A stretch of 14,662 nucleotides of DNA, from positions 1 through 14,662 of the forward strand of contig JAITNO010000150.1 of NCBI GenBank assembly GCA_031290405.1. Reading direction: 5' to 3'. Of this stretch, positions 5,750 to 12,664 are shown one piece after another. Under the pieces are notes generated by a model. The model was given only the letters and a program-made list of their open reading frames with translations. It was not told where the DNA came from and ran no database searches. Both the position numbers and the translations under genes were made by a program. Within the stretch, counting starts at the first letter, position 1. The number at the start of each line of letters is the position of its first letter. Origin of the DNA: Spirochaetaceae bacterium (GTDB lineage: Bacteria; Spirochaetota; Spirochaetia; Treponematales; Breznakiellaceae).

Positions 5750-6324
5750 TGGGAACGGGACGCGACGCCGCTCTGCCTGATTGCGAACTCGACGACAAGC
5801 TGATTGTTGCGCGGGTTGTTTCGGGCGAGCGGGCGTTGTACCGCTTTTTGGTTGAACGGCACCAGCGGCAGGTGAACGCGCTGGGCTTAAGTTTTTTGCG
5901 GAATCGGGACGACGCGGCGGACTTTTCGCAGGAGGTCTTTTTTAAGGCGTTCCACTGCCTGGGACAGTTTGAAGGCGCCGCGCGGTTTTCGACGTGGCTC
6001 TACCGGATTGCCTACAACACCGCGTTGAACAAGGTGAACCGGCGCAAGGAATACCTCAGCCTTGCGGACAATTACGAGGCGGAGAGTCTGGGGCTCTCCC
6101 CCGAAGAGGAGAGCGTCAAAGAGGCGGTGCGGCAGGCGGTGCGGCAGGCGGTGGCGGAGCTGCCGGAAAGATACCGGATCTGCATTGATTTGTTTTTTTT
6201 CTACGATCGCTCGTATGAGGAGATCGAGGCTATAACGGGCGATCCGGTGGGAACGATTAAGTCCCACGTTTTTCGCGCGAAAAAGATCCTGCGCGAGAAG
6301 TTGCGGGATCTGCAAGGAGTGTAA
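5746..6324 (+). CDS. rpoE: ECF-family RNA polymerase sigma factor
   Basis: A 192-residue sigma factor with region 2 at about residues 31-100 (DDAADFSQEVFFKAF, then FSTWLYRIAYNTALNKV) and region 4 at about 138-187 (LPERYR..., then YEEIEAITGDPVGTIKSHVFRAKK, a helix-turn-helix). This is the extracytoplasmic-function layout, which lacks regions 1 and 3. It would direct RNA polymerase to stress or envelope promoters and be held inactive by the membrane protein encoded two bases downstream. It starts inside the stop of the upstream membrane protein gene and has no Shine-Dalgarno of its own. The linker between regions 2 and 4 contains a 12-bp direct duplication (6124-6135 and 6136-6147) giving AVRQAVRQAVAEL. 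A second ATG at 5749 is an alternative start. Confidence 0.93.
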   Translation: MMGTGRDAALPDCELDDKLIVARVVSGERALYRFLVERHQRQVNALGLSFLRNRDDAADFSQEVFFKAFHCLGQFEGAARFSTWLYRIAYNTALNKVNRRKEYLSLADNYEAESLGLSPEEESVKEAVRQAVRQAVAELPERYRICIDLFFFYDRSYEEIEAITGDPVGTIKSHVFRAKKILREKLRDLQGV

Positions 6325-6326
6325 GC

Positions 6327-6797
6327 ATGGACTGTAACATTGTTGTTGAGAGTCTCTATGAAGAGGGGGCTGGGTCGTTTTTCTTCCGTCTGCGGCGCAT
6401 GGGGCACCTCGCCCTCTGCCAAAGTTGCGCGGCCCAGGCGCGCAAGCTCGAAATGGCGGACAACCTGATGAGGAACGCCTTTATGCCGCCCTCGCCGGAT
6501 CTGAGCGACGCGGTGATGTCGATGCTCGGCGTCGAACAATCGTCCTGCCTCGAAGACGAAGGCGAGCGCGTCTCGCTGCGCGGCTGGGTCGCCGCCGGTT
6601 TCTTTCTGCTGCTTTCGCTTACCAGCGCCTATTTCGGCGGCGACTTCCTCAAGATTGCCGCGATAAACGGCATCTCCTTTTTGGTACCCGTCGGCATCAC
6701 CATCGGCGTGGCGCTCATCGCCTACGCGGGGCTCTTCGTCGGCGCCCACCTCGAGTTGCTCCGCAAGAAGTTCGGCATTGGGGACCGCTATGCGTAG
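6327..6797 (+). CDS. Membrane anti-sigma factor with HX3CX2C zinc motif
   Basis: A 156-residue protein with an N-terminal cytoplasmic part carrying His27-x3-Cys31-x2-Cys34, the motif of zinc-binding anti-sigma (ZAS) domains, and an extra Cys3. Two membrane segments follow at about residues 87-103 and 116-140, ending in a short basic tail. Its position directly after the ECF sigma gene (two-base gap, excellent AAGGAG at 6314-6319) is typical of a cognate anti-sigma factor. It would bind the sigma factor at the inner face of the membrane and release it on an envelope or redox signal. The family assignment is based on the motif, topology and context; overall sequence is divergent. Confidence 0.8.
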   Translation: MDCNIVVESLYEEGAGSFFFRLRRMGHLALCQSCAAQARKLEMADNLMRNAFMPPSPDLSDAVMSMLGVEQSSCLEDEGERVSLRGWVAAGFFLLLSLTSAYFGGDFLKIAAINGISFLVPVGITIGVALIAYAGLFVGAHLELLRKKFGIGDRYA

Positions 6798-6830
6798 GGC
6801 GCGGCCTTGAAGGGATCCGGAGGCTGCTCC

Positions 6831-8102
6831 ATGTCGGCCCTCGACGGCGTTCGATCCCAGTTTTTCATCGCGTTTCGCTACCTCTTCGGGCGGTCAAACA
6901 AGGGCGAACGCTACCTGCTCGCCGCCGCCGCCGGCATCGCCCTTAGCTTGATCCCCATAATGGTAACCCTCATCGTTACCGACGGGATGATACAAGGCAT
7001 CACCGAGCGCTTCCTCGAGCTGGGCACCGGCCACATCCAGGTGCGGCTTTCCGAACCCAACGACGACGTAGGCGCCATCGTCAAAGACGAGCCCGGTACG
7101 CGCGGCGTGTGGCAGGAGATCGACGGCATCGGCATCATCCTCGGAGCAAACGGAAAGACGGGCATCACCATCCGCGCCGTCGAACCCTCGTTTTGGCAAG
7201 ACGAAGGAAGCCAGAAGTATCTTTCCACCATAGACGGCCAGGCCCGCATCGACGACGACGACGACGCCCTCCTCGGCTCCGCCTTAGCCCTCGCCACCGG
7301 CGCCGAAGTCGGGAAACGAATCCGCATCATGACCCTGCGGACGAATGAAGACGGCAACGTCGTCCCGCGCACCCAGTTGTTCACCGTGCGGGGCGTCGTG
7401 TCGTCCGGCTACCACGAAATCGACTCCCTCTGGTGCCTCATCAGCCATCAGGCCGGGGTAAAACTCCTCGACCCCGCCTATTCCGACGCGTACTACATCG
7501 TAAAAATCGACGAGCCCTTCGTAAAAGCCGACGAGGTGGCGCAAAAGATAAACTATGATCTGCGCTTTTTCTTACGCAACGTATCAACCTGGAAGCAGGT
7601 GCAGCCCGCGCAGTACAGCTCCTACGAGACGACGCGGCAGATACTGCTCTTCATCATGGCCCTCATCGTCCTTATCGCCGCGGTAAACGTCTCGTCGGCA
7701 ACCTCCATGCTCGTCATCGAGCGCGAGCGCGACATCGCCGTCCTTAAAACATTCGGCGCCGGGCCCGGCGCCATAAGCAACATCTTCCTGTCCGGCAGCT
7801 TCCTTACCGGCCTTACCGGCGCCGTTTTCGGCATCACGCTGGGGCTCCTCTTCGGCGTCAACATCAATCAGGTAATACACGGCATCGAAAACATCATCAA
7901 CCTCTTTACCCCGCTCTTCGGCGCAAACGAAATCAAACTGCTCGACCCTGACTTTTACCTCCAGACCATACCCATCATCATCGACTGGAACACCGTGCTC
8001 TTCATCGGCGCCTTCACCGTCCTCTGTTCCATCGCCGCGTCCTGGTTCCCCGCATTCCGCGCAGGCCGCGCAAAACCAGTGGAACTCCTGCGAAAGATCT
8101 AG
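6831..8102 (+). CDS. LolC/E-type (MacB/FtsX-fold) ABC transporter permease
   Basis: A 423-residue permease. One membrane segment lies at residues 28-50, then a large periplasmic domain (about 51-265), then three membrane segments (about 270-295, 318-345 and 385-408). This is the topology of lipoprotein-releasing LolC/E or MacB-like permeases, which work with a LolD-type ATPase to extract substrates from the inner membrane. The conserved cytoplasmic string VIERERDIAVLKTFGA (295-310) is present, as is the basic end near residues 410-423. No ATPase gene lies in the window. Start chosen at 6831, where GGAGG (6819-6823) sits seven bases before the ATG; an upstream TTG at 6807 is less likely. It follows the anti-sigma gene by 33 bases and may belong to the sigma regulon. 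A run of five Asp codons occurs at residues 141-145. Confidence 0.88.
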   Translation: MSALDGVRSQFFIAFRYLFGRSNKGERYLLAAAAGIALSLIPIMVTLIVTDGMIQGITERFLELGTGHIQVRLSEPNDDVGAIVKDEPGTRGVWQEIDGIGIILGANGKTGITIRAVEPSFWQDEGSQKYLSTIDGQARIDDDDDALLGSALALATGAEVGKRIRIMTLRTNEDGNVVPRTQLFTVRGVVSSGYHEIDSLWCLISHQAGVKLLDPAYSDAYYIVKIDEPFVKADEVAQKINYDLRFFLRNVSTWKQVQPAQYSSYETTRQILLFIMALIVLIAAVNVSSATSMLVIERERDIAVLKTFGAGPGAISNIFLSGSFLTGLTGAVFGITLGLLFGVNINQVIHGIENIINLFTPLFGANEIKLLDPDFYLQTIPIIIDWNTVLFIGAFTVLCSIAASWFPAFRAGRAKPVELLRKI

Positions 8103-8120
8103 GGCCCTCACAATGAAATC

Positions 8121-8183
8121 GCCATAGTGGGCAACTCTCCCGTTGCAACGGGCAACTCTCCCGCTATAGCGAATGGCCCGCTC
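8121..8183. repeat. Three 21-bp units with palindromic cores upstream of the MATE gene
   Basis: GGGCAACTCTCCCG occurs at 8129-8142 and again at 8150-8163, a 21-base period; a diverged third unit follows to 8183. Between the conserved parts lie different palindromes: CCCGTTGCAACGGG (8139-8152) is a perfect 14-bp palindrome and CGCTATAGCG (8162-8171) a perfect 10-bp one. The rest of the 8103-8284 interval contains no gene. A repressor-binding array or a transcription-stopping structure are both possible. Confidence 0.75.
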
Positions 8184-8248
8184 GCGTATGAAGATTCCGT
8201 AATGTGTACAGGTGTGCGCCGGCCCTGGGCGCCCCCCAAACCTCCCCA

Positions 8249-8278
8249 TTGGCAAAAGAAATTCGGATGCGTTACACT
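8249..8278 (+). promoter_or_regulatory. Leaderless promoter of the MATE gene
   Basis: TTGGCA (8249-8254) and TACACT (8273-8278) are separated by 18 bases. Only six bases (CACCGC) separate the -10 box from the ATG at 8285, so transcription should begin at or next to the start codon. No Shine-Dalgarno sequence precedes the ATG. Confidence 0.65.
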
Positions 8279-8284
8279 CACCGC

Positions 8285-9673
8285 ATGATGAAACCAACCG
8301 AAACAGCCACCGCAAAAAACAAGATGGCCAGCGTGCCCATCAAAAGCCTCATGTTCAGCATGGGCCTCCCCATGATACTGTCAATGGCCGTGCAGGCATT
8401 CTACAACATAGTCGACAGCTATTTCGTAAGCCAGATGCCCGACGCACCAGGACTCACCGGCGCCGGAGAATACGGCCTCAACGCCCTCGCCCTGTCCTTC
8501 CCCGTCCAGATGCTTATGATCGCCATCGGCGTCGGCACCGGCGTCGGCATCAACTCCATCCTCTCCCGCAGCTTAGGCGAAGGCAACCGCGTAAAAGCCA
8601 GCCGCATCGCCGGAAACGCCATCTTTTTAGGCGTCTGCACCAGCGCCTTTTTCATAGCCGTCGGCCAATTCGCCATAAAAGCCTACCTCGCCACACAGAA
8701 CGCCGCCCCCGTCAGCCTCCAGATGGGAACAGAGTACCTCCACATCTGCATGACATACTCCTTCGGCGCCATCCTCTTCATGATCTATGAAAAACTCCTG
8801 CAAGGCGCCGGCCGCACCACCGCGTCAACCATCGCGCAAATAACAGGCGCCCTGCTCAACATCGTCCTCGACCCCATCATGATCTACGGCCTCGTGGGCG
8901 TCCCCGCAATGGGCATACAAGGCGCCGCCTATGCCACCGTCATCGGCCAAGTCGCCAGCCTCGCCATCGGCATAACCTTTCATCACCGGCGCAACAAAGA
9001 CATCGACGCCAGCCTCAGGAACCTCAAACCTGACAAAACCATCATCAAAGAAATATACGCCATCGGCATCCCCGCAATCCTCATGCAGGCGCTCATGGCG
9101 TTTATGAACTACGGCGTAAACATCATGCTCAGCCGCCTGTCCGACGTCGTCGTTACCGCCTACGGCGTCTATTATAAAATCCAGCAATTCGTCTATTTCG
9201 CCGCCTTCGGCATGAACAACGCACTCATCCCCATCGTCGCATACAACTATGGCATGAAAGACAAAAAGCGCACCAACGACGCCATCGCCTACGGCCTCCT
9301 TTACAGCGTCGCCATCATGACCGCAGGCGCGATAGCCCTGCAAGCCTTCGCGCACCCCATCGTCAACATATTCGACCTCTCCGGCCCCACCGCCGGATAC
9401 AGCGTCTTAGCCATACGCATCGTAACCTTAGGCTACCTCTTCGCCGCCGCGAACATCACATTCCAGGGCGTCTTTCAAGCCCTGGGAAACGGCGTCAGCT
9501 CCCTCAACATAAGCATCCTGCGCCTCATAGTCATCCCACTCCCCATCGTCTTTTTATTCTCAACCCACGCCAACGCAGAACAGAACGTCTGGTGGGCATT
9601 CCCCATCGCCGAATTCGCCGCCCTCATCTTCGCCGCCCTCATGATGAAGAAAAGAATCCAAGGGACACGCTGA
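8285..9673 (+). CDS. MATE-family multidrug/solute efflux protein
   Basis: A 462-residue integral membrane protein with about twelve hydrophobic segments and no soluble domains, the size and layout of MATE transporters, which export drugs or metabolites in exchange for Na+ or H+. Family features include MGLPMILSMAVQAFYNIVDSYFVS (26-49) near the first helix, GVGTGVGINSILSRSLGEGN (82-101), and the internal half-repeat beginning near residue 250 (IGIPAILMQALMAFMNYGVN). The start is set at 8285 by the adjacent -10 box; 8288 is also an ATG. An upstream in-frame ATG at 8204 would precede the promoter. The coding strand is extremely C-rich. The gene's final codons and stop lie inside a 17-bp inverted repeat. 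Substrate is unknown. Confidence 0.92.
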   Translation: MMKPTETATAKNKMASVPIKSLMFSMGLPMILSMAVQAFYNIVDSYFVSQMPDAPGLTGAGEYGLNALALSFPVQMLMIAIGVGTGVGINSILSRSLGEGNRVKASRIAGNAIFLGVCTSAFFIAVGQFAIKAYLATQNAAPVSLQMGTEYLHICMTYSFGAILFMIYEKLLQGAGRTTASTIAQITGALLNIVLDPIMIYGLVGVPAMGIQGAAYATVIGQVASLAIGITFHHRRNKDIDASLRNLKPDKTIIKEIYAIGIPAILMQALMAFMNYGVNIMLSRLSDVVVTAYGVYYKIQQFVYFAAFGMNNALIPIVAYNYGMKDKKRTNDAIAYGLLYSVAIMTAGAIALQAFAHPIVNIFDLSGPTAGYSVLAIRIVTLGYLFAAANITFQGVFQALGNGVSSLNISILRLIVIPLPIVFLFSTHANAEQNVWWAFPIAEFAALIFAALMMKKRIQGTR

Positions 9674-9723
9674 TTAACTCATGTGCGGCAATCTTGCCTG
9701 CCCCTCGTTAATCAGCGCGTCCC
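9662..9723. repeat. 17-bp inverted repeat spanning the MATE stop codon
   Basis: GGGACACGCTGATTAAC (9662-9678) and its near-perfect inverse (9707-9723, one mismatch) flank 28 bases that themselves contain GGCAA-TC-TTGCC. The stop codon (9671-9673) is inside the left arm. There is no T-run after the stem, so it would be an atypical terminator. It may instead be a transposition scar or a cruciform-binding site. Confidence 0.75.
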
Positions 9724-9748
9724 AAGAGGGGGGCGCTCCCCCCCCTTG
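9723..9748. repeat. GC hairpin overlapping the fusA -35 box
   Basis: CAAG-A-GGGGGG (9723-9733) pairs with CCCCCC-C-CTTG (9738-9748) around a CGCT loop, with one mismatch. The right arm's TTG (9746-9748) is the start of the fusA -35 hexamer. The GGGGGG-CGCT-CCCCC string recurs on the minus strand upstream of aspS (14553-14539). Confidence 0.7.
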
Positions 9749-9774
9749 AAAATCGTAAAGAGTTCCGCTATAGT
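9746..9774 (+). promoter_or_regulatory. fusA promoter
   Basis: TTGAAA (9746-9751), a 17-base spacer and TATAGT (9769-9774) closely match the housekeeping consensus and predict a start near 9781, giving a leader of about 50 bases that ends in a strong AAGGAG (9815-9820). Confidence 0.75.
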
Positions 9775-9829
9775 CGTAAAAAATCAAAGATATGTTTCAC
9801 AAAGAAGAGAAACCAAGGAGTAGATGTAC

Positions 9830-11920
9830 ATGAGCATCGATATTACAAAGATGCGGAATATCGGGATTAGCGCGCACATTGACTCGGGGAAAACGACCCT
9901 GAGCGAGCGCATCCTGTTTTATTGCGACAAGATTCACGCCATTCACGAAGTGCGCGGGAAAGACGGCGTGGGCGCGACAATGGACGCTATGGAGCTTGAA
10001 AAAGAACGCGGCATCACCATTCAGAGCGCCGCGACTCAGGTTAATTGGAAAGATTATACGATAAACCTGATTGACACCCCCGGACACGTGGACTTTACCA
10101 TCGAAGTTGAACGAAGCCTGCGTGTGCTCGACGGGGCCATCCTCGTCCTCTGCGCCGTCGGCGGCGTCCAGTCCCAGTCGATAACCGTCGACCGGCAGCT
10201 CAAGCGCTACCACGTGCCCCGCATCGCCTTCATCAACAAGTGCGACCGCACGGGGGCGAACCCGTTCAAGGTAAAGACGCAGCTGCGCGAAAAGCTCGGG
10301 CTTAACGCGGTGATGATTCAACTCCCCATTGGGCTTGAGGACAAGCTTGAGGGCGTCGTGGACCTCATCACGATGAAGGCCGTCTACTTCGACGGCGCTT
10401 CGGGCGAAACCATCAGGCTTGCCGAGATCCCCGCCCACTTAAAGGCCGACGCGACGACCCACCGCGAGGAGCTTATCGACGCGATTTCGCTCTTCAGCGA
10501 CGAGCTTGCCGAAAAGTATCTTTCAGGCGGGGAGATCCCCGAAGAGATGATCCACGAGGCGATTAGACGGGGCGCCCTCGAAGAAAAGTTCGTCCCGGTG
10601 ATGCTGGGGAGCGCCTACAAGAACAAGGGCATCCAGACCCTCCTTGACGGGGTAACCCGCTACCTGCCTGACCCCAGGGAGGTGCAGAACTTCGCGCTCG
10701 ACCTGGACAAGGGGGAGGAGCGCGTCGAGCTTTTCTGCGACGAGCAGCACGCGACGATTGCGCTCGGCTTCAAGCTGGAGGACGGGCAGTACGGCCAGCT
10801 CACCTACGTGCGAATCTACCAGGGCGAGTTGAAAAAGGGCTCCGAGCTGACCAACACGCGCTCGCGCAAGCGTTTTAGGGTGGGCCGCCTCGTGCGGATG
10901 CACTCGAACAGCATGGAAGAGATAACCGAAGGCGCGCCCGGCGACATCGTGGCCCTCTTCGGCATCGACTGCGCGTCGGGCGACACCTTCTGCGGCCCCG
11001 GCCTCAACTATGCCATGAGTTCGATGTTCGTGCCGGAGCCGGTCATCAGCCTGGCCATTACGCCGAAAGACAAGAAGTCCGCCGACCAGATGGGCAAGGC
11101 CCTTGGCCGCTTCACGAAGGAGGACCCCACGTTCCAGACCTTCGTCGACCCCGAATCCAACCAGACCATCGTCAAGGGGATGGGCGAGCTGCACCTGGAA
11201 GTCTACATCGAGCGGATGAAGCGCGAATACAAGTGCGAGGTCGAGACGGGTATGCCGCAGGTGGCCTACCGCGAGACGATAACGCAGCGGGCGGACTACA
11301 ACTACACGCACAAGAAGCAGACCGGCGGCTCCGGCCAGTATGGGCGCGTCGCCGGCTACATGGAGCCCTTCGCCGACGGCGACTACGAGTTCGTCGACCA
11401 CATCAAGGGCGGCTCGATTCCCAGCGATTTCATCCCCAGCTGCGACAAAGGTTTCAAGCAGGCGATCCAGAGGGGCGCCCTCATCGGCTTCCCCATCGTC
11501 AACATCCGCTGTCTCATCAACGACGGGCAGTCCCACCCCGTGGACTCCTCGGACATTGCCTTCCAGCAAGCCGCCATCGGCGCGTTCCGCGAAGCCTACA
11601 ACAAAGCCAAGCCCTGCATCCTCGAGCCCATCATGAAGGTAACCGTCGAAGGCCCCACCGAGTTCCAGGGCAACGTCTTTGCCAGCCTGAACCAGCGGCG
11701 CGGCGTCATCAACGCCTCCAGCGAGGACGGCACCTTCAGCCGCGTCGAGGCGGAAGTCCCCCTTAGCGAGATGTTCGGCTACTCGACGGCCCTGCGCGGC
11801 ATGACGCAGGGCAAGGCTGAGTTTACGATGGAGTTCGAGAAATACGGCAGAGTCCCCCAGAGCATCTCCGAAACCCTGATAAAGGAATACGAGGAGAAGC
11901 GGCGGAAGGAGCACAGCTAG
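9830..11920 (+). CDS. fusA: Elongation factor G, spirochaete/mitochondrial EFG1-like type
   Basis: A 696-residue translational GTPase that drives tRNA-mRNA translocation on the ribosome. The G domain carries AHIDSGKT (15-22, P-loop), Thr63 in ERGITIQSA, DTPGH (82-86), NKCD (136-139) and GSAY (260-263). Domains II to V follow at normal length. Strings such as EVRGKDGVGATMD (40-52) and ALFGIDCASGD (375-385), and the Ser after Asp in the P-loop (DSGKTTL), resemble mitochondrial EFG1 and the spdEFG1 group of spirochaetes rather than typical bacterial EF-G (DAGKTTT). The start at 9830 has AAGGAG nine bases upstream; an ATG at 9824 is only three bases from it and is less likely. The remains of a toxin gene follow directly after the stop in the same frame. 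Confidence 0.96.
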   Translation: MSIDITKMRNIGISAHIDSGKTTLSERILFYCDKIHAIHEVRGKDGVGATMDAMELEKERGITIQSAATQVNWKDYTINLIDTPGHVDFTIEVERSLRVLDGAILVLCAVGGVQSQSITVDRQLKRYHVPRIAFINKCDRTGANPFKVKTQLREKLGLNAVMIQLPIGLEDKLEGVVDLITMKAVYFDGASGETIRLAEIPAHLKADATTHREELIDAISLFSDELAEKYLSGGEIPEEMIHEAIRRGALEEKFVPVMLGSAYKNKGIQTLLDGVTRYLPDPREVQNFALDLDKGEERVELFCDEQHATIALGFKLEDGQYGQLTYVRIYQGELKKGSELTNTRSRKRFRVGRLVRMHSNSMEEITEGAPGDIVALFGIDCASGDTFCGPGLNYAMSSMFVPEPVISLAITPKDKKSADQMGKALGRFTKEDPTFQTFVDPESNQTIVKGMGELHLEVYIERMKREYKCEVETGMPQVAYRETITQRADYNYTHKKQTGGSGQYGRVAGYMEPFADGDYEFVDHIKGGSIPSDFIPSCDKGFKQAIQRGALIGFPIVNIRCLINDGQSHPVDSSDIAFQQAAIGAFREAYNKAKPCILEPIMKVTVEGPTEFQGNVFASLNQRRGVINASSEDGTFSRVEAEVPLSEMFGYSTALRGMTQGKAEFTMEFEKYGRVPQSISETLIKEYEEKRRKEHS

Positions 11921-12118
11921 ACCGCGGTTAAAAACGCGGAGCGCGGGCCGACGGTGGGGAACGGCGTCTTTGAAAAGAAGATACACTATGGGCCGGGGTA
12001 TCGCCTGTATTTTGTTTACCAGGGCCGGGATTGCGTGGCGCTCCTTTGTGGCGGTGATAAATCCACCCAGCGTTCGGACATTGCGCGGGCGCACAACTTA
12101 AAAGCGGAGGTTGAATAA
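11921..12118 (+). pseudogene. Truncated RelE/ParE-like toxin (COG3657-like), N-terminus lost
   Basis: Directly after the fusA stop, and in the same frame, 65 codons without a normal start read as the C-terminal two thirds of an addiction-module toxin: VGNGVFEKKIHYGPGYRLYF, then YQGRDCVALLCGGDKSTQ and DIARAHNLKAEVE, ending in TAA at 12116-12118. The motifs GPGYRxYF and LLCGGDKSxQ are characteristic of the COG3657 subgroup of RelE/ParE toxins. The usual N-terminal 30-35 residues are missing. A GTG at 11954 could start a still shorter product. It is almost certainly not an active toxin. The antitoxin start follows with no gap, as in intact modules of this family. Confidence 0.75.
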
Positions 12119-12328
12119 ATGATTACCGATTGGGATGCGGCGGAACATCTGCGGGACGAGGCGGATATTAGCGCCTATCTGGAAGCGGTCTTTGAGGACG
12201 GGGACCCTAGGGTTATCGCCTCGGCGTTGAACGATGTGGCCCGTGCGCGGGCGTCCTTCACGCACGGAGCCTCCGAGGCGGAGGCGCGGAGGGGAGGCGC
12301 CCAGCTCCACTCCGCTTGGCTTGCATAA
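12119..12328 (+). pseudogene. Truncated antitoxin of the same module (COG3636-like), HTH lost
   Basis: The first 45 residues (DWDAAEHLRDEADISAYLEA, then EDGDPRVIASALNDVARARA) match the start of addiction-module antidote proteins, which normally continue into a helix-turn-helix of about 50 residues. Here the family match ends at ARARA and the frame runs through a GC-rich tract to a stop at 12326-12328, giving 69 residues with no helix-turn-helix. The tract contains two hairpins: CCGTGCG/CGCACGG (12241-12267) and GCCTCCG/CGGAGGC (12269-12285). A good GGAGG (12106-12110) precedes the ATG by eight bases, so a truncated product could still be made. A sequence insertion or replacement has probably removed the DNA-binding half. 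Confidence 0.7.
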
Positions 12329-12349
12329 CAAGACTTTTTGCACTACCGT
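12321..12349 (+). promoter_or_regulatory. Possible promoter of the coiled-coil gene
   Basis: TTGCAT (12321-12326), a 17-base spacer and TACCGT (12344-12349) are followed by six bases and then the ATG at 12356. The -10 match is weak, but the geometry repeats that of the MATE and aspS promoters, and the TTGCATAA string is the same as at the PTPS-like gene. Confidence 0.35.
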
Positions 12350-12355
12350 GGGGCC

Positions 12356-12655
12356 ATGAAAAAATTCATCTATAACATCGTCATACAGGCCGTACGCGAA
12401 GTGATCAATCAGGACGTGTACAAACGCATTGACGCCCTTGAGCAAAGGACAAACGCCCGCTTCGAAGACCTTGAGCACAGAATGAACGCCCGCTTCGACG
12501 CGGTTGAAGCGCGCTTCGACGCGTTTGAAGTGCGCATCGACTCAATTTCTGAGGATTTGGCCAACATCAAGGGCAACCTGGAAGGGGAAACCCGGGCCTT
12601 TCACATCGCCGGCTATCTTAGAGATCAAAGCGGTTTCGGTTCGGAAACGCGTTAA
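12356..12655 (+). CDS. Small coiled-coil protein
   Basis: A 99-residue protein. After an N-terminal helix (IYNIVIQAVREVINQD) the centre, residues 22-75, is a charged heptad-type coiled coil with near-repeats: NARFEDLEHR, NARFDAVEAR and FDAFEVRIDS. The DNA repeats too (AACGCCCGCTTCGA occurs twice). The C-terminal part, NIKGNLEGETRAFHIAGYLR, faintly recalls the joint between the coiled coil and nuclease-like domain of DUF3782-type proteins, so this could be the truncated front half of such a gene. It follows the decayed toxin-antitoxin module and runs convergently towards aspS with only nine bases between stops. The ATG at 12356 is preferred to a TTG at 12338. Function unknown. Confidence 0.6.
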   Translation: MKKFIYNIVIQAVREVINQDVYKRIDALEQRTNARFEDLEHRMNARFDAVEARFDAFEVRIDSISEDLANIKGNLEGETRAFHIAGYLRDQSGFGSETR

Positions 12656-12664
12656 AAGCTCACC

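Noticed and set aside
10523..12094. 523-codon minus-strand open frame opposite fusA
   Set aside because: Shadow of fusA caused by biased third positions; no family features.
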